From NCBI RefSeq assembly GCF_018881635.1, contig NZ_JACVPY010000002.1:953545-1017544 (forward strand): a DNA stretch of 64,000 bases, given 5' to 3'. Origin of the DNA: Polynucleobacter sp. UB-Piko-W3 (lineage in GTDB: Bacteria; Pseudomonadota; Gammaproteobacteria; Burkholderiales; Burkholderiaceae). The notes under the pieces are model-generated. The model did no database searches and was not told where the DNA came from. It worked only from the letters and a program-made list of their open reading frames with translations. This document shows, in pieces, positions 53,099-63,445 of this stretch (within the stretch, counting starts at the first letter, position 1; each line of letters begins with the position of its first letter). A program made the position numbers and the translations under genes.

Positions 53099-54010
53099 TT
53101 AATGAGCCTGCGAAATCAAACGCTTGGGATGCAATACCCCAGAGCGCCAATCAGCAGTGCCAATAAAGTTATGGGGTGCGGCAGTAGCACGATAAATACG
53201 CACTAGAGCTTCAATCGATGGCAAATTCAGAGGTACGCGCTGACCCATCTCTAAGCGCTTAGCCTGTTGCTCATCCACAGTTAAATGCGGCAAGGTTTGT
53301 AGCAATGCATCAACTGGCAATATGTAGTTTGAGCTATTTTGCAAACCACTCTGAATCGATTCAATCGTAAATGACTGCTCCAGATTTAAGTGGCCTACTT
53401 CAGTGCGGCGCAGGCCAACTAAATGAGCGCCACAACCTAAGGTATTACCAATGTCTTCTGCCAATACTCGAATGTAGGTACCTTTGCTGCAGGAGACTTC
53501 TAAAGTTGCTACTGGCCATGCAATATCAGTCCAGCGAATTTGATGAATAGTGATCTCGCGGGCAGTCCGCTCCAACTCAACACCGGCACGCGCATATTCA
53601 TATAAAGGTTTGCCATCGCGCTTAAGCGCAGAATACATCGGTGGCACTTGAGAAATCAGTCCAGTAAATTTTGGCAGTAAGGCATCTAGCACTTTTCTGA
53701 GATCTGCCTCACTTGTAAAGACGGGTATAGGCAACTCTTCAATAGTGAGGCCTTCAGCATCACCGGTATCAGTACGAGATCCAAATTTCACTTGGGCTAT
53801 GTATGTTTTATCTGCCTCTAATAAATCTTGAGAGTATTTAGTTGCCTCACCTAAACAAATAGGTAAAAGGCCAGTAGCCATCGGGTCCAAAGTACCTGTA
53901 TGGCCAGCTTTATCAGCATTAAATGCGCGCTTGACTGCAGTAACTGCACCCTGGGAACTCATTCCTGCAGGTTTATCTAGCAGCACTACGCCGTCGATCC
54001 GAATAGCCAT
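53099..54010 (-). CDS. truB: tRNA pseudouridine-55 synthase TruB
   Basis: TruB makes pseudouridine 55 in tRNA and acts as a tRNA chaperone. From the ATG at 54010 the product is 303 aa. A longer frame to 54055 would overlap rbfA. Motifs LDKPAGMSSQGAV and the catalytic Asp in HTGTLDPMATGLL are clear. It begins 4 nt after the rbfA stop. Confidence 0.97.
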   Translation of the reverse strand: MAIRIDGVVLLDKPAGMSSQGAVTAVKRAFNADKAGHTGTLDPMATGLLPICLGEATKYSQDLLEADKTYIAQVKFGSRTDTGDAEGLTIEELPIPVFTSEADLRKVLDALLPKFTGLISQVPPMYSALKRDGKPLYEYARAGVELERTAREITIHQIRWTDIAWPVATLEVSCSKGTYIRVLAEDIGNTLGCGAHLVGLRRTEVGHLNLEQSFTIESIQSGLQNSSNYILPVDALLQTLPHLTVDEQQAKRLEMGQRVPLNLPSIEALVRIYRATAAPHNFIGTADWRSGVLHPKRLISQAH

Positions 54011-54014
54011 GAAA

Positions 54015-54392
54015 TTATTGCGCTTCGTCTTTGCGATCGCCACGATCACTATCAACTGCTTGATCGATCAATCGAGACATCTCTATGCCGTGCTCCACTG
54101 AGCTGTCATAGTGAAAGTGCAAGGTTGGAACGGTATGAATATGCAAGCGCTTAAACAATAAAGAATGTAAATATCCTGCTTTTTCCTGAAGCGCCTTGAG
54201 CACATGCTCAGGCTCAGCACCCAGTACCGTGAAGAATACTTTGGCATGTGCTAAATCTGGCGTGAGCTCAATACTTTGCAAGGTAATTAAGCCTAAGCTC
54301 GGACTACGCAACTCACGTGGGATGAGCTCGGCCAGGTCTCGCTGAATTTGATCGGCGAGACGCTGGTTACGATGCGGACTAGTTTTGTGCAT
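54015..54392 (-). CDS. rbfA: Ribosome-binding factor A (RbfA)
   Basis: RbfA binds 30S precursors and aids 16S rRNA maturation, especially in the cold. The 125-aa product has the family features [36 protein letters not shown] and AKVFFTVLG, plus a C-terminal acidic tail. It lies between infB (14-nt gap) and truB. Confidence 0.95.
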   Translation of the reverse strand: MHKTSPHRNQRLADQIQRDLAELIPRELRSPSLGLITLQSIELTPDLAHAKVFFTVLGAEPEHVLKALQEKAGYLHSLLFKRLHIHTVPTLHFHYDSSVEHGIEMSRLIDQAVDSDRGDRKDEAQ

Positions 54393-54406
54393 ATTACAAA
54401 GAATGC

Positions 54407-57148
54407 TTAGAGTGAACGAGCAACTTCTGTAACTTCGAATACTTCAAGCTGATCACCCTCTTTAATGTCGTTGTAGCCCTTTAATGACAGACCGCACTCA
54501 ACACCGGCACGAACTTCTTTAGCATCATCTTTAAAACGCTTGAGTGAGTCGAGCTCACCCGTCCAGACAACCACGTTATCACGTAGCAAACGCACGCTTG
54601 AAGTACGCTTAACAACGCCATCGACTACTAGGCAACCTGCAATCGCACCAACTTTAGATACCAAGAAGACTTGACGAATCTCAACTAGACCCGTGATCTC
54701 TTCTTTCTTATCTGGAGTCAACATACCGCTCAGAGCCAACTTCACCTCATCAACAGCGTCATAAATAATGTTGTGATAACGAATATCAACGCCATTATTC
54801 TCAGCTAATTTACGGGCTGCTGCATCCGCACGAGAGTTAAAGCCAATGATCACTGCCTTAGAAGCGACCGCCAAGTTAACGTCAGTCTCAGTAATGCCAC
54901 CCACCGCTGCGTGAACGATTTGCACCTTCACTTCTGGGGTAGAGAGCTTCATTAAGGACTGAGATAGGGCCTCTTGTGAACCTTGTACATCTGCCTTGAT
55001 GATTAATGGCAACAACTTCGCCTCAATCGCACCCTCTTCCATATTTTCCATCATGGTTTCGAGTTTGAATGCTTGTTGCTTAGCTAACTTCACATCGCGG
55101 AACTTACCTTGACGGAAGAGTGCAATCTCACGAGCCTTACGCTCATCAGGAACTACTTGGACTGACTCACCAGCAGCAGGAACTTCTGCTAAACCTTGAA
55201 TTTCTACTGGAATCGATGGGCCAGCCTCATTACAAGGCTTACCGTTTTCATCCATCATGGCGCGTACGCGACCAAAGGTAGATCCGGCCAACAACATATC
55301 GCCACGCTTGAGTGTTCCAGACTGTACCAAAATAGTAGCAACTGGGCCCTTACCTTTATCTAAGCGCGCTTCAATCACAAGACCTTGGGCAGGCGCCGCT
55401 TTCGCAGCCTTGAGTTCTAAAATTTCAGCTTGCAAGAGAACGTTCTCTAGCAATGCATCAATTCCTTCACCAGTCTTTGCAGATACTGGAATAAATGGCA
55501 CATCACCACCGTATTCCTCTGGAACGACCTGCTCTGCTACTAACTCAGTCTTCACCCGCTCAGAATTGGCTTCTGGCTTATCAATTTTATTGATAGCTAC
55601 AACAATTGGTACGCCACCTGCAACTGCATGGTGAATCGCTTCCTTAGTTTGCGGCATTACACCGTCATCAGCAGCTACAACCAAGATCACAATATCCGTT
55701 GCCTTAGCGCCACGAGCACGCATCGCCGTAAAGGCTTCGTGACCCGGGGTATCTAAGAAGGTAATCATGCCACGGGGTGTTTCTACGTGATATGCGCCAA
55801 TATGCTGAGTAATACCACCAGCCTCACCAGTAGCTACTTTTGCTGCACGAATCTTATCGAGCAAAGAAGTTTTACCGTGATCAACGTGACCCATGACGGT
55901 CACTACTGGAGGACGTGGCAATAATTCTGCATCATGTCCAGCAATACCAAGATCTAAATCAGGATCATCTAACTTGGCAGCATGAGCTGTATGACCCATC
56001 TCCTCTACGATGATCATTGCTGTGTCTTGATCAAGCACCTGGTTAATGGTGACCATTTGACCCATACCCATCAAAAGCTTAATGACTTCGGCACTCTTTA
56101 CTGCCATTGCATGGGCTAGTTCAGCCACAGTAATGGTTTCTGGAACTTGCACGTCATGGACTACTTTTTCTGTAGGCACTTGGAAGTTGGTATCTACATT
56201 AGCCTCAGCAATTTGGCGTTGCTTTCTACGGCCACCACCAGAGCGCCAACCACCAACACCACCAGATGCATCTCCACGAGTTTTCAGGCCGCCTGGTTTC
56301 TTGGCGCCTTCTTCTTGCCAAGTAGAGGATGTCTCTGAAGACTTGATTGTTTTACCGCCAACCTTAGCTGGAGATTTTTTCTTGTCTTCTGCACCTTCCG
56401 CCTTGGCTGGTTTATGTAGAGTTCCTTTTTTCGCTTCTTCAGCAGCAACTTCACTTGGCGCTTTGAGAACGCGAGCTGGAGCACTCATCATGTCACGAAT
56501 CGCTAAAGCTTCAGCTTCGGCAGCGGCACGACGAACACGAATCTCAGCCAACTCTTTTTCTTTGCTTGCAGCTAAATCTTTGGCAGCCTTTTCAGCCTTG
56601 GCTTTTTTCTCTGCAGCTGCTGCAGGTGCACCTTGATCACTCTCAACTAGCGACTTGGCAACCTCTTTTTGACGAGTCTCTTCTGCCGCCTTCATTTCTG
56701 CTTCTTGGCGAGCCAATAACTCAGCTTGACGAGTAGCTTCTGCAGCGCGTTTTTCTAACTCTTCAGCTGGAAGTGTGGCTTTGACTGCTGTAGCAGCTTT
56801 AGCTGGCTTAGCGGCTGGAGCTGGCTCAGCAGGAGCTACAGCCTCTTCACCGCGCTTTACTAAGACACGTTTTTTTCGTACCTCAACCTGAACGGTACGA
56901 GTACGTCCAGCCGAATCGGCCTGACGAATCTCAGAATTCTCGCGCTTGATTAAAGTAATCTTTTTACGAGCGCCAGCATCAACATTGCCGTGTGCTTTTT
57001 GCAAATGCTCAAGCAGAACAGTTTTGTCCTTTTCGGTAATGCTCTCGTCCTCAGAACCTTTTTCGATACCAGCTGCCTTCAATTGCTCTAAGAGGTCAGC
57101 CGCAGTTCGTTTCAATTCCTTGGCGAGTACTTTTACTGTTGTTGCCAT
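54407..57148 (-). CDS. infB: Translation initiation factor IF-2
   Basis: IF-2 is the GTPase that places initiator tRNA on the ribosome. The 913-aa protein has the IF2 N-terminal helix (about 1-50), an Ala/Lys/Glu-rich linker (about 100-300), and a G domain with [30 protein letters not shown] and NKID. The usual C-terminal domains II to IV complete it. Size is normal for betaproteobacteria. It follows nusA by 13 nt. Confidence 0.98.
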   Translation of the reverse strand: MATTVKVLAKELKRTAADLLEQLKAAGIEKGSEDESITEKDKTVLLEHLQKAHGNVDAGARKKITLIKRENSEIRQADSAGRTRTVQVEVRKKRVLVKRGEEAVAPAEPAPAAKPAKAATAVKATLPAEELEKRAAEATRQAELLARQEAEMKAAEETRQKEVAKSLVESDQGAPAAAAEKKAKAEKAAKDLAASKEKELAEIRVRRAAAEAEALAIRDMMSAPARVLKAPSEVAAEEAKKGTLHKPAKAEGAEDKKKSPAKVGGKTIKSSETSSTWQEEGAKKPGGLKTRGDASGGVGGWRSGGGRRKQRQIAEANVDTNFQVPTEKVVHDVQVPETITVAELAHAMAVKSAEVIKLLMGMGQMVTINQVLDQDTAMIIVEEMGHTAHAAKLDDPDLDLGIAGHDAELLPRPPVVTVMGHVDHGKTSLLDKIRAAKVATGEAGGITQHIGAYHVETPRGMITFLDTPGHEAFTAMRARGAKATDIVILVVAADDGVMPQTKEAIHHAVAGGVPIVVAINKIDKPEANSERVKTELVAEQVVPEEYGGDVPFIPVSAKTGEGIDALLENVLLQAEILELKAAKAAPAQGLVIEARLDKGKGPVATILVQSGTLKRGDMLLAGSTFGRVRAMMDENGKPCNEAGPSIPVEIQGLAEVPAAGESVQVVPDERKAREIALFRQGKFRDVKLAKQQAFKLETMMENMEEGAIEAKLLPLIIKADVQGSQEALSQSLMKLSTPEVKVQIVHAAVGGITETDVNLAVASKAVIIGFNSRADAAARKLAENNGVDIRYHNIIYDAVDEVKLALSGMLTPDKKEEITGLVEIRQVFLVSKVGAIAGCLVVDGVVKRTSSVRLLRDNVVVWTGELDSLKRFKDDAKEVRAGVECGLSLKGYNDIKEGDQLEVFEVTEVARSL

Positions 57149-57161
57149 GTACTACTTCCTC

Positions 57162-58643
57162 TCATGAAGTAAACCAATGTTCGCGCGCTTTCATGATGAG
57201 CGTTTTCGCAGTTTCTTCGTCAATTTGTGTCACCTCAACCAGCTCATCAACAGCTAGTTCAGCGAGGTCGTCACGGGTATGAACTTGATTGTCAGCAAGC
57301 TTAGCAATCAATTCTGTTGTCATTCCTTCTAAAGAACGCAAGTCTTGGGAAACTTCACCAATACGCTCTTCTTTTGCCAACTCCATCGTCAACAAGGAAT
57401 CACGAGCACGGGTACGTAACTCATTCACAGTGTCTTCATCGAATGAATCAATCTCTAACATTTCAGAAAGTGGTACGTACGCCACTTCTTCCAATGTATT
57501 GAAACCCTCTTCAATCAAAATATCAGCAACCTCTTGGTCAACATCTAACTTATCCATGAACAACTGACGTACAGAAGAAGCTTCTTTTTCTGTTTTTTCA
57601 GCAGACTCTTCCGGAGTCATAATGTTGATCTGCCAACCAGTTAAATCGCTTGCCAAACGAACGTTCTGTCCGCTGCGGCCAATCGCGATTGCCAAGTTTT
57701 CTTCATCAACTACGACATCCATTGCATGACGCTCTTCATCAACCAGGATTGAAGAAACTTGTGCTGGAGCCAAAGCACCAATCACAAACTGCGCTGGATC
57801 TTCAGACCACAATACGATATCGACTGCTTCGCCAGCAACTTCGTTGCGAACTGCAGTAACGCGTGTGCCACGAACACCAACACAGGTACCGATTGGGTCG
57901 ATACGCTTGTCATAAGTCACAACCGCAATCTTGGCACGAATACCAGGGTCACGAGCTGCGCCCTTAATCTCCAATAAGCCCTGCTCCATCTCTGGGACTT
58001 CGTTCTCAAATAATTTGATCAAGAAGTCTGGGCAAGTACGGGAGAGTTCAATCTGTGGGCCACGTGCTTCACGATCCACTTTCAGGATATAAGCACGCAC
58101 ACGGTCACCAGAACGTAAATTCTCTTTTGGAATCATTTGATCGCGACGCAATAAAGCTTCAACGCGGCCAGACTCAATAATCAAACCATTCTTGTCAGCA
58201 CGTTTCACGGTACCGGTCATGACTTTTTCGCCACGCTCAAGGTAGTCGTTCAAAATTTGCTCGCGCTCAGCATCACGAATACGTTGCAAAATGACTTGCT
58301 TCGCAGCTTGTGCACCGATACGACCGAAAGCTAAGGATTCGATCTGCTCTTCGATGTAGTCGCCAACTTCCATATCAGCAAGTTGCTCTTGAGCTTCAAA
58401 CTGCAGAATCTCTTTATCAGGTTCCTGCAGGCCAGCTTCGTTAGGAACAACCAACCAGCGACGGAAGGTTTCGTATTCGCCTGACTCACGGTCAATCGAT
58501 ACACGAATATCCACATCTTCATTGGGATAACGTTTCTTAGTGGCTGATGCCAACGCCATCTCGAGCGCCTCAAACACAATCGTTTGATCAACGTTCTTTT
58601 CACGCGCTAGAGCGTCTGCCAACATGAGAACTTCTCGGCTCAT
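57162..58643 (-). CDS. nusA: Transcription termination/antitermination factor NusA
   Basis: NusA modulates pausing and termination of RNA polymerase. The 493-aa product has the N-terminal domain (1-125), S1 domain (about 135-200) and KH domains, the second containing [18 protein letters not shown]. Two C-terminal acidic repeats with helix-hairpin-helix character complete it (from about 365). It overlaps rimP by 4 nt (ATGA). The terminator-rich gap before rimP could be its own autoregulatory target. Confidence 0.98.
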   Translation of the reverse strand: MSREVLMLADALAREKNVDQTIVFEALEMALASATKKRYPNEDVDIRVSIDRESGEYETFRRWLVVPNEAGLQEPDKEILQFEAQEQLADMEVGDYIEEQIESLAFGRIGAQAAKQVILQRIRDAEREQILNDYLERGEKVMTGTVKRADKNGLIIESGRVEALLRRDQMIPKENLRSGDRVRAYILKVDREARGPQIELSRTCPDFLIKLFENEVPEMEQGLLEIKGAARDPGIRAKIAVVTYDKRIDPIGTCVGVRGTRVTAVRNEVAGEAVDIVLWSEDPAQFVIGALAPAQVSSILVDEERHAMDVVVDEENLAIAIGRSGQNVRLASDLTGWQINIMTPEESAEKTEKEASSVRQLFMDKLDVDQEVADILIEEGFNTLEEVAYVPLSEMLEIDSFDEDTVNELRTRARDSLLTMELAKEERIGEVSQDLRSLEGMTTELIAKLADNQVHTRDDLAELAVDELVEVTQIDEETAKTLIMKAREHWFTS

Positions 58644-59131
58644 GACTTTCTTCCTTTGAAATCAATAACAGGGACCAACCGAGTCTTATCGACCTCGGCT
58701 AAAGTGAACTCCAATTGAGAAGGCTGACCATCAGCACCCTCAAACACCAAACCAAACTTCGCATCAGGCGAATTCAATTCACCAGTCAGCAAACCTTGCA
58801 ACACACCACGAAAATTCTTACGGCCGCCAGTGGCGACACGCAACTTCAAATCCACTTCCATTCCAGCAAAGCGCTCAAAATCTGAGGCGCTCTTCACAGG
58901 ACGATCTAGGCCTGGTGAAGAAATCTCCAAACGCTCGTAAGGAATGTTCTCAACTGGCAATGTGTAGCTCAGCTGATGACTGACCTTCTCGCAATCGAGG
59001 ACATTAATCAAACGCTCGTAATCGGGATTTTCAATCGTGACACGCAGCAAACCACCGGCTTCACGCTCAATATCAACTAACGTGTAGCCTAAGTTTTCCA
59101 GCTCTGCAGAAATAACCTGCTGATCTTTCAC
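58640..59131 (-). CDS. rimP: Ribosome maturation factor RimP
   Basis: RimP is required for 30S subunit maturation. The 163-aa product has the N-terminal alpha/beta domain with [19 protein letters not shown] and [13 protein letters not shown], and a C-terminal SH3-like domain. It is the first gene of the rimP-nusA-infB-rbfA-truB-typA operon. Two hairpin terminators lie just upstream, between it and rluB. Confidence 0.95.
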   Translation of the reverse strand: MKDQQVISAELENLGYTLVDIEREAGGLLRVTIENPDYERLINVLDCEKVSHQLSYTLPVENIPYERLEISSPGLDRPVKSASDFERFAGMEVDLKLRVATGGRKNFRGVLQGLLTGELNSPDAKFGLVFEGADGQPSQLEFTLAEVDKTRLVPVIDFKGRKS

Positions 59132-59154
59132 GACTTTCCCTCATACCAAAATGG

Positions 59155-59181
59155 CAAAAAAAAATGGGCTTTGAAGCCCAT
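59155..59181 (-). terminator. Terminator or attenuator immediately upstream of rimP
   Basis: On the minus strand GGGCTT and AAGCCC pair around a short loop and are followed by nine T. It ends 24 nt before the rimP ATG, after another terminator at 59241-59262. Transcripts reaching it from upstream could be stopped or attenuated before rimP-nusA. Confidence 0.75.
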
Positions 59182-59240
59182 ATTCTCGAAATTCAGAACA
59201 GGCCGACTTACGTTGATCGCAACATCAGTCGGTAACAACT

Positions 59241-59262
59241 AAAAACAGCAGAAAACTGCTGT
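59241..59262 (-). terminator. Terminator after rluB
   Basis: ACAGCAG and CTGCTGT pair around a 4-nt loop; on the minus strand a short T run follows. It is 44 nt after the rluB stop and is the first of two hairpins in the gap to rimP. Confidence 0.75.
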
Positions 59263-59305
59263 CAGTCCAAAATTATAGCTGATTTTTAGGGAAAACTGTT
59301 AGAAA

Positions 59306-61066
59306 TCAGAAGCTTTCGCTAGGATTGCGGGGTTTTCTAGGGCCCTTATTGAAGGGTTTTCGCCCTTTTGGAGCGTTCCGTTTAGGTCCGTTTCCAGGAC
59401 TTTGGGGGCTAGCAGTTACAAAAGCGGACTGACCATGATGTACTTTTTTGCCTTTATTGCGGTTTTGACCTTGGCCCTGACCTTGACCCTGACCACTCTG
59501 ACCAGGTCTGCCACCCTGGGTGCGACCACGGAATGGGCCTCGGCCTTCACCTGAACCACCTGAGTTGTTATTTCTGCCCTGATGAGTCATACCGTTGTGA
59601 CCACTAGCCAGGGTTAAGGCATCGCGTGAGCCCCAGTAAGAAACTGAGGTTTGCATTGGATCAGGCTGAAAATCTGCACCGGCAGGATTGCGACTTTGGC
59701 CGTTTGGGTTTGGATTACGGCCCTTATCTTGGGGCTGTGGCATTTTTAAGCCAGCCGACTTCATCAAGTTATAGATACCACCAGCCTCAACCTCCTCCCA
59801 TTTCCCCCGCCTCAAGCGTGGAGGCAATAAGAACATGCCATAACGAGTACGAATCAAACGTGACACGGTATGACCTACTGTTTCAAACATGCGTCGCACT
59901 TCACGATTACGACCTTCACTCAAAGCAACGTGATACCAACGATTCGCACCATCGCCACCACCGGCTGCCAGACGTAAAAATTTAGCTTGGCCATCGTCAA
60001 GCTGAATACCACTCTTTAGCTGAGCCATAGAGTCCTGTCCAAGCTCGCCCAAAATACGGACTGCGTATTCACGCTCAACGCCATAACGTGGGTGCATTAA
60101 GCGGTTGGCTAACTCACCAGAGGTGGTAAACAGCAAAAGGCCCTCAGTATTAAAGTCCAGGCGACCTACTGCAATCCAGCGTCCTTGACGTGGCTTTGGT
60201 AAGCGATCAAAAACTGTTGGACGACCTTCCGGGTCAGATTGACTGACAATCTCACCAGCAGGCTTGTGATACAAAATCACCCGCGGCGGTTTCGTCTGAA
60301 TCTTGCGATGTACTGGCTTGCCATTAATACGCACTTGATCGGTTGGGCCAATGCGCTGACCAATATGTGCAGGCAGTGCGTTGACCGATACGCGACCCTG
60401 AATAATCAAGTCCTCCATATCGCGGCGGGAACCCATGCCAGCGTCAGCCAATACTTTATGCAGTTTGACGGTATCTTCATCATCAGCGTCATCATCTAAA
60501 CCATCCAGATCTGACCAAACCTCATCACGCATACTCAGCGGTAGCTCATCGACATTCGCAAATTGCAAGCTACTCACTTCTTCTTCTGTTGGCGCATCAG
60601 GATCTTCATCTTCACGCGAACCTTGGGCACGCTGCACACGACGCTCTGCACCTGTCTGATGGGAGACTTCATTCTCATTAAAGCCATCCGGATTTTTCAC
60701 TTCTAATGCCTCAGGGGCATCTAAAGCAGCATCAAATTCACCAGACACTACTGAAGCAAATAAAGCCTCAGCCTCAGCAGGATTAGGGGCTAGTTTGGCA
60801 GAATGATTACCTTGATTGTTGCTACCCTCACGTGGAGCGTTGCCTTCACCACCTTCGCGGCGTGGCCGATCTTTATTGAATGGGCGCTTCTTATTAAATG
60901 GATGCTTCCCCGTTCCGGCACGACGTGGGTGCCTCGGTCCCCGCTCTGCCCCCTCGCGACCTTCTGCTTTATTACCACCCTCATTGGATGGCGCCGCGTC
61001 TGCGCTTGATGGAACTGCCGATGAATTTACTACCGGGGATGAATCGTTTTCGTTAGAGCTTGTCAT
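59306..61066 (-). CDS. rluB: 23S rRNA pseudouridine synthase RluB-like
   Basis: This 586-aa protein has an S4 domain (about 205-250, with [18 protein letters not shown]) and an RsuA/RluB catalytic domain with [13 protein letters not shown] (catalytic Asp). The N-terminal 195 residues are low in complexity and the C-terminal 140 are Gly/Asn/Gln/Arg-rich, ending in a basic tail. The family makes pseudouridine 2605 in 23S rRNA. It follows scpB by 6 nt, the usual scpB-rluB pair. Confidence 0.95.
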   Translation of the reverse strand: MTSSNENDSSPVVNSSAVPSSADAAPSNEGGNKAEGREGAERGPRHPRRAGTGKHPFNKKRPFNKDRPRREGGEGNAPREGSNNQGNHSAKLAPNPAEAEALFASVVSGEFDAALDAPEALEVKNPDGFNENEVSHQTGAERRVQRAQGSREDEDPDAPTEEEVSSLQFANVDELPLSMRDEVWSDLDGLDDDADDEDTVKLHKVLADAGMGSRRDMEDLIIQGRVSVNALPAHIGQRIGPTDQVRINGKPVHRKIQTKPPRVILYHKPAGEIVSQSDPEGRPTVFDRLPKPRQGRWIAVGRLDFNTEGLLLFTTSGELANRLMHPRYGVEREYAVRILGELGQDSMAQLKSGIQLDDGQAKFLRLAAGGGDGANRWYHVALSEGRNREVRRMFETVGHTVSRLIRTRYGMFLLPPRLRRGKWEEVEAGGIYNLMKSAGLKMPQPQDKGRNPNPNGQSRNPAGADFQPDPMQTSVSYWGSRDALTLASGHNGMTHQGRNNNSGGSGEGRGPFRGRTQGGRPGQSGQGQGQGQGQNRNKGKKVHHGQSAFVTASPQSPGNGPKRNAPKGRKPFNKGPRKPRNPSESF

Positions 61067-61072
61067 TAATTA

Positions 61073-61720
61073 TTATTTTGTTTCGTCTGATGGTTCTTCA
61101 GACTCAGGAGTAACTTCTTCTACTACTTCATTGATGATCACAGTTTCTACTGTGGCATCTGGATCAAATTCGATAATGGCTTGGCCCAATTGCTCTGCCG
61201 CTGCCATTGGTGCTGCATCTTCCAGCATTGGCAAGCTTTGCAAGTTTGTCAAACTGAGGTCATCTAAAAATTGCTTGGTAGTGGCATATAAACCAGGACG
61301 ACCGATCGTCTCTTTATGACCAATCATCTCTACCCAACCACGATCCTCTAATTGCTTCATCACATTGGTACTCACTGCAACACCACGAATTTCCTCAATC
61401 TCACCACGCGTCACTGGCTGACGATAAGCAATAATGGCTAAAGTCTCCATCACTGCACGAGAATACTTTGGCGGCTTCTCTGGGGTTAAACGATCTAAAT
61501 ATTCGCGCATCGATAAACGACTCTGGAAACGCCAGCCAGTCGCAATGTGCACCAACTCCATTCCTTTGTCATCCCAGGCTCCCTGAAGCTCAGTTAAGGC
61601 TTCATTAATATCTGCAGTAGTGATGTCTTCTACAAATAAGCGAGACAAATCAGCAACGCTGAGTGGTTCCTGTGCGCACAGGAGGGCTGTTTCAATAACG
61701 CGCTTGTTGTGATCGTCCAT
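61073..61720 (-). CDS. scpB: Segregation and condensation protein ScpB
   Basis: ScpB is the winged-helix kleisin partner in the Smc-ScpAB condensin. From the ATG at 61720 the product is 215 aa. A frame running to a TTG at 61810 adds 30 residues with no family similarity. Winged-helix motifs include [20 protein letters not shown] and [20 protein letters not shown]. The tail (about 190-215) is acidic. It is probably co-transcribed with rluB. Confidence 0.93.
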   Translation of the reverse strand: MDDHNKRVIETALLCAQEPLSVADLSRLFVEDITTADINEALTELQGAWDDKGMELVHIATGWRFQSRLSMREYLDRLTPEKPPKYSRAVMETLAIIAYRQPVTRGEIEEIRGVAVSTNVMKQLEDRGWVEMIGHKETIGRPGLYATTKQFLDDLSLTNLQSLPMLEDAAPMAAAEQLGQAIIEFDPDATVETVIINEVVEEVTPESEEPSDETK

Positions 61721-61910
61721 AAAAATTGGGCTATCAGGAGTGTCCTGATGAGGCTTTAAAAAATGTATTTCAGTAATGGGTTGGGGGGGTTCTCTAGCTA
61801 CTACGAACAATCCATCTCTTAGATTCTAGTTGGGGATTGGTTCGCGCCGAAACGAAGTCCTTTTCGTTCACCGTGCACCCATTATAAGGTAGGCTCAATA
61901 CAATAGCCAT

Positions 61911-62834
61911 ATGAACAAAATTTCATCAAAACCCCAGATTCAGTCATTTGTGGCGCCGAACTCCCCAGAACGGCGTCGCCTCCTAGGGCTGGGTGTTGGC
62001 ATCGGGACCCTACTTGGGGCGGCAGGCCTCTCCTCATGCAGCTTCATGGGAAGCAAAAAACCGGTGGTTGGCTTGGCACTTGGTGCAGGAGCGGCCAGAG
62101 GTTTTGCCCATGTGGGCGTAATTAAGGCGCTAGAAGCACAAGGTATTCGCCCTGACATCGTTGTTGGCAGTAGCGCTGGCAGCGTGATTGCTGCCCTACT
62201 TGCCTCTGGCGCCACGGGTAATGAACTCAATCGCCTTGCCCTCAATCTGGATGAAGCCACCATTGCCGATTGGGGCCTGCCATTTGTTGGACGCTTTGGA
62301 GGCCTCATTAAAGGAGATGCCCTACAAAACATGGTGAATCGCGAAGTCCAAAACAAAACTATTGAACAAATGCGTATCCCCCTCGGTATTGTGGCAACTG
62401 AATTGCAATCAGGCAAAGGTGTCTTATTTAGAACTGGCAATACTGGTCAGGCCGTCCGCGCATCGTGTAGCGTGCCTGGCGTTTTCCAGCCCACAGTTAT
62501 TGGTAATAAAGAATATGTTGATGGCGGATTGGTAGCACCAGTACCAGTGAGTTATGCAAGACAAATGGGGGCAACCATCGTGATTGCAGTCAATATTTCT
62601 TCGGAGCCAGCCCATCAAGATGCCAGCGGTACGTTTGGCATCCTTCAACACACCATTGCAATTATGCAAAGCAGCATTAATCAGTTTGAACTTAAAAGCG
62701 CTGATATCGTGATTACTCCTCAACTCAAGCAAATGAGTAGTGGTGACTTCAGATCCAGAAATGCTGCAATCCTTGCCGGAGAATCTGCAGCACAGGAACA
62801 AATGGCTTTGATTAAGGAAAAGCTAAAGGGCTAA
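61911..62834 (+). CDS. Patatin-like phospholipase (RssA-like), probable lipoprotein
   Basis: The 307-aa protein has an N-terminal twin-arginine-like signal (ERRRLLGLGVGIGTLLGAAG) with a lipobox ending in Leu-Ser-Ser-Cys (about residue 43), so a Tat-exported lipoprotein is likely. The patatin domain (about 53-255) has the oxyanion motif LGAGAARGFAH, nucleophile Ser in VGSSAGSVIA and the Asp of DGGLVAPVPVSYA. The predicted activity is lipid acyl hydrolysis. It is divergent from scpB. Confidence 0.9.
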   Translation: MNKISSKPQIQSFVAPNSPERRRLLGLGVGIGTLLGAAGLSSCSFMGSKKPVVGLALGAGAARGFAHVGVIKALEAQGIRPDIVVGSSAGSVIAALLASGATGNELNRLALNLDEATIADWGLPFVGRFGGLIKGDALQNMVNREVQNKTIEQMRIPLGIVATELQSGKGVLFRTGNTGQAVRASCSVPGVFQPTVIGNKEYVDGGLVAPVPVSYARQMGATIVIAVNISSEPAHQDASGTFGILQHTIAIMQSSINQFELKSADIVITPQLKQMSSGDFRSRNAAILAGESAAQEQMALIKEKLKG

Positions 62835-62873
62835 ACCCCCTTTAACCCGATGCCCTTTTCATAGGCATGGTAT

Positions 62874-62917
62874 ATTTCCATTTATCTAATTGTAGTTACA
62901 ATTAGATAAATGGAAAT
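62874..62917 (+). promoter_or_regulatory. 21-bp perfect inverted repeat, operator/promoter of brnTA
   Basis: Left arm 62874-62894 and right arm 62897-62917 are perfect reverse complements separated by GT. The repeat contains a promoter-like TTTCCA (62875-62880), 16 nt, TACAAT (62897-62902) and the brnT ATG (62910) itself. TACAAT ends 7 nt before the ATG, so the mRNA may be leaderless. Toxin-antitoxin operons are normally repressed by the antitoxin at such sites. Confidence 0.85.
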
Positions 62918-63179
62918 TACTTATGATCGATCAAAAAACCTATACAACATCAATAACCGCCATCTCTCCTTTGAGGAGGTGGTTAATTTTGATTTTGAAA
63001 CTGCTAATTACACCATCGACAAAAGAAAAGATTATGGGGAGATCCGTCGATGCGCAATTGGGTATCTTGGAAATAGGTTATATGCCTTGGTTTTTACGGA
63101 AACAAAAAATGGTATTCGGGTAATTAGTTTTAGAAAAGCCAATAAACGAGAGGCAACAAATTATGACCAAAAAAGTTAA
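62910..63179 (+). CDS. brnT: BrnT-type toxin
   Basis: BrnT toxins are small RNase-like proteins (formerly DUF497) that inhibit translation. The 89-aa product has ITYDRSKNLYNINNRHLSFE and RCAIGYLGNRLYALVFTETK, with the C-terminal basic stretch VISFRKANKREATNYDQ, all typical of BrnT. The ATG lies in the right arm of the operator repeat. It overlaps the antitoxin gene by 17 nt. Toxin before antitoxin is normal for brnTA. Confidence 0.88.
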   Translation: MEITYDRSKNLYNINNRHLSFEEVVNFDFETANYTIDKRKDYGEIRRCAIGYLGNRLYALVFTETKNGIRVISFRKANKREATNYDQKS

Positions 63180-63435
63180 GAAGGATCTAGAAGATTTTGA
63201 ATGGACGGCAGCTGAATTAAAGGCTTCGAAGAAGATAAACTCCCTTCCAAAGTCTTTGCAGCAAAAAATAGCCTCGCGCAAGACTAGAGGGGCACAAGTA
63301 GCCCCAACCAAAATTTCAACCACGATCCGCCTATCAAGCGAGGTAGTTCAATCGTTTAAAGCGACTGGAGCAGGATGGCAATCAAAGATTGATTTCGCTC
63401 TAAAACAGTGGCTTGAAGAGCATACGCTTGTATAA
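63163..63435 (+). CDS. brnA: BrnA-type antitoxin
   Basis: BrnA antitoxins bind BrnT and repress the operon through a ribbon-helix-helix. The 90-aa product has a charged N-terminal half and the C-terminal RHH region TTIRLSSEVVQSFKATGAGW followed by a helix, as expected. Its start overlaps the end of brnT, and AGAGG lies a little upstream. The final Leu-Val stop is 10 nt from the next gene on the other strand. Confidence 0.85.
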   Translation: MTKKVKKDLEDFEWTAAELKASKKINSLPKSLQQKIASRKTRGAQVAPTKISTTIRLSSEVVQSFKATGAGWQSKIDFALKQWLEEHTLV

Positions 63436-63445
63436 GCAAATAGGG

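Noticed and set aside
56082-56636. 184-aa frame antisense to infB
   Set aside because: It is a shadow of the Ala/Lys-rich linker of IF-2; the protein is low in complexity with no motif.
60816-61319. 167-aa frame antisense to rluB/scpB
   Set aside because: It covers the ends of two well-supported genes in the other strand and lacks any motif.
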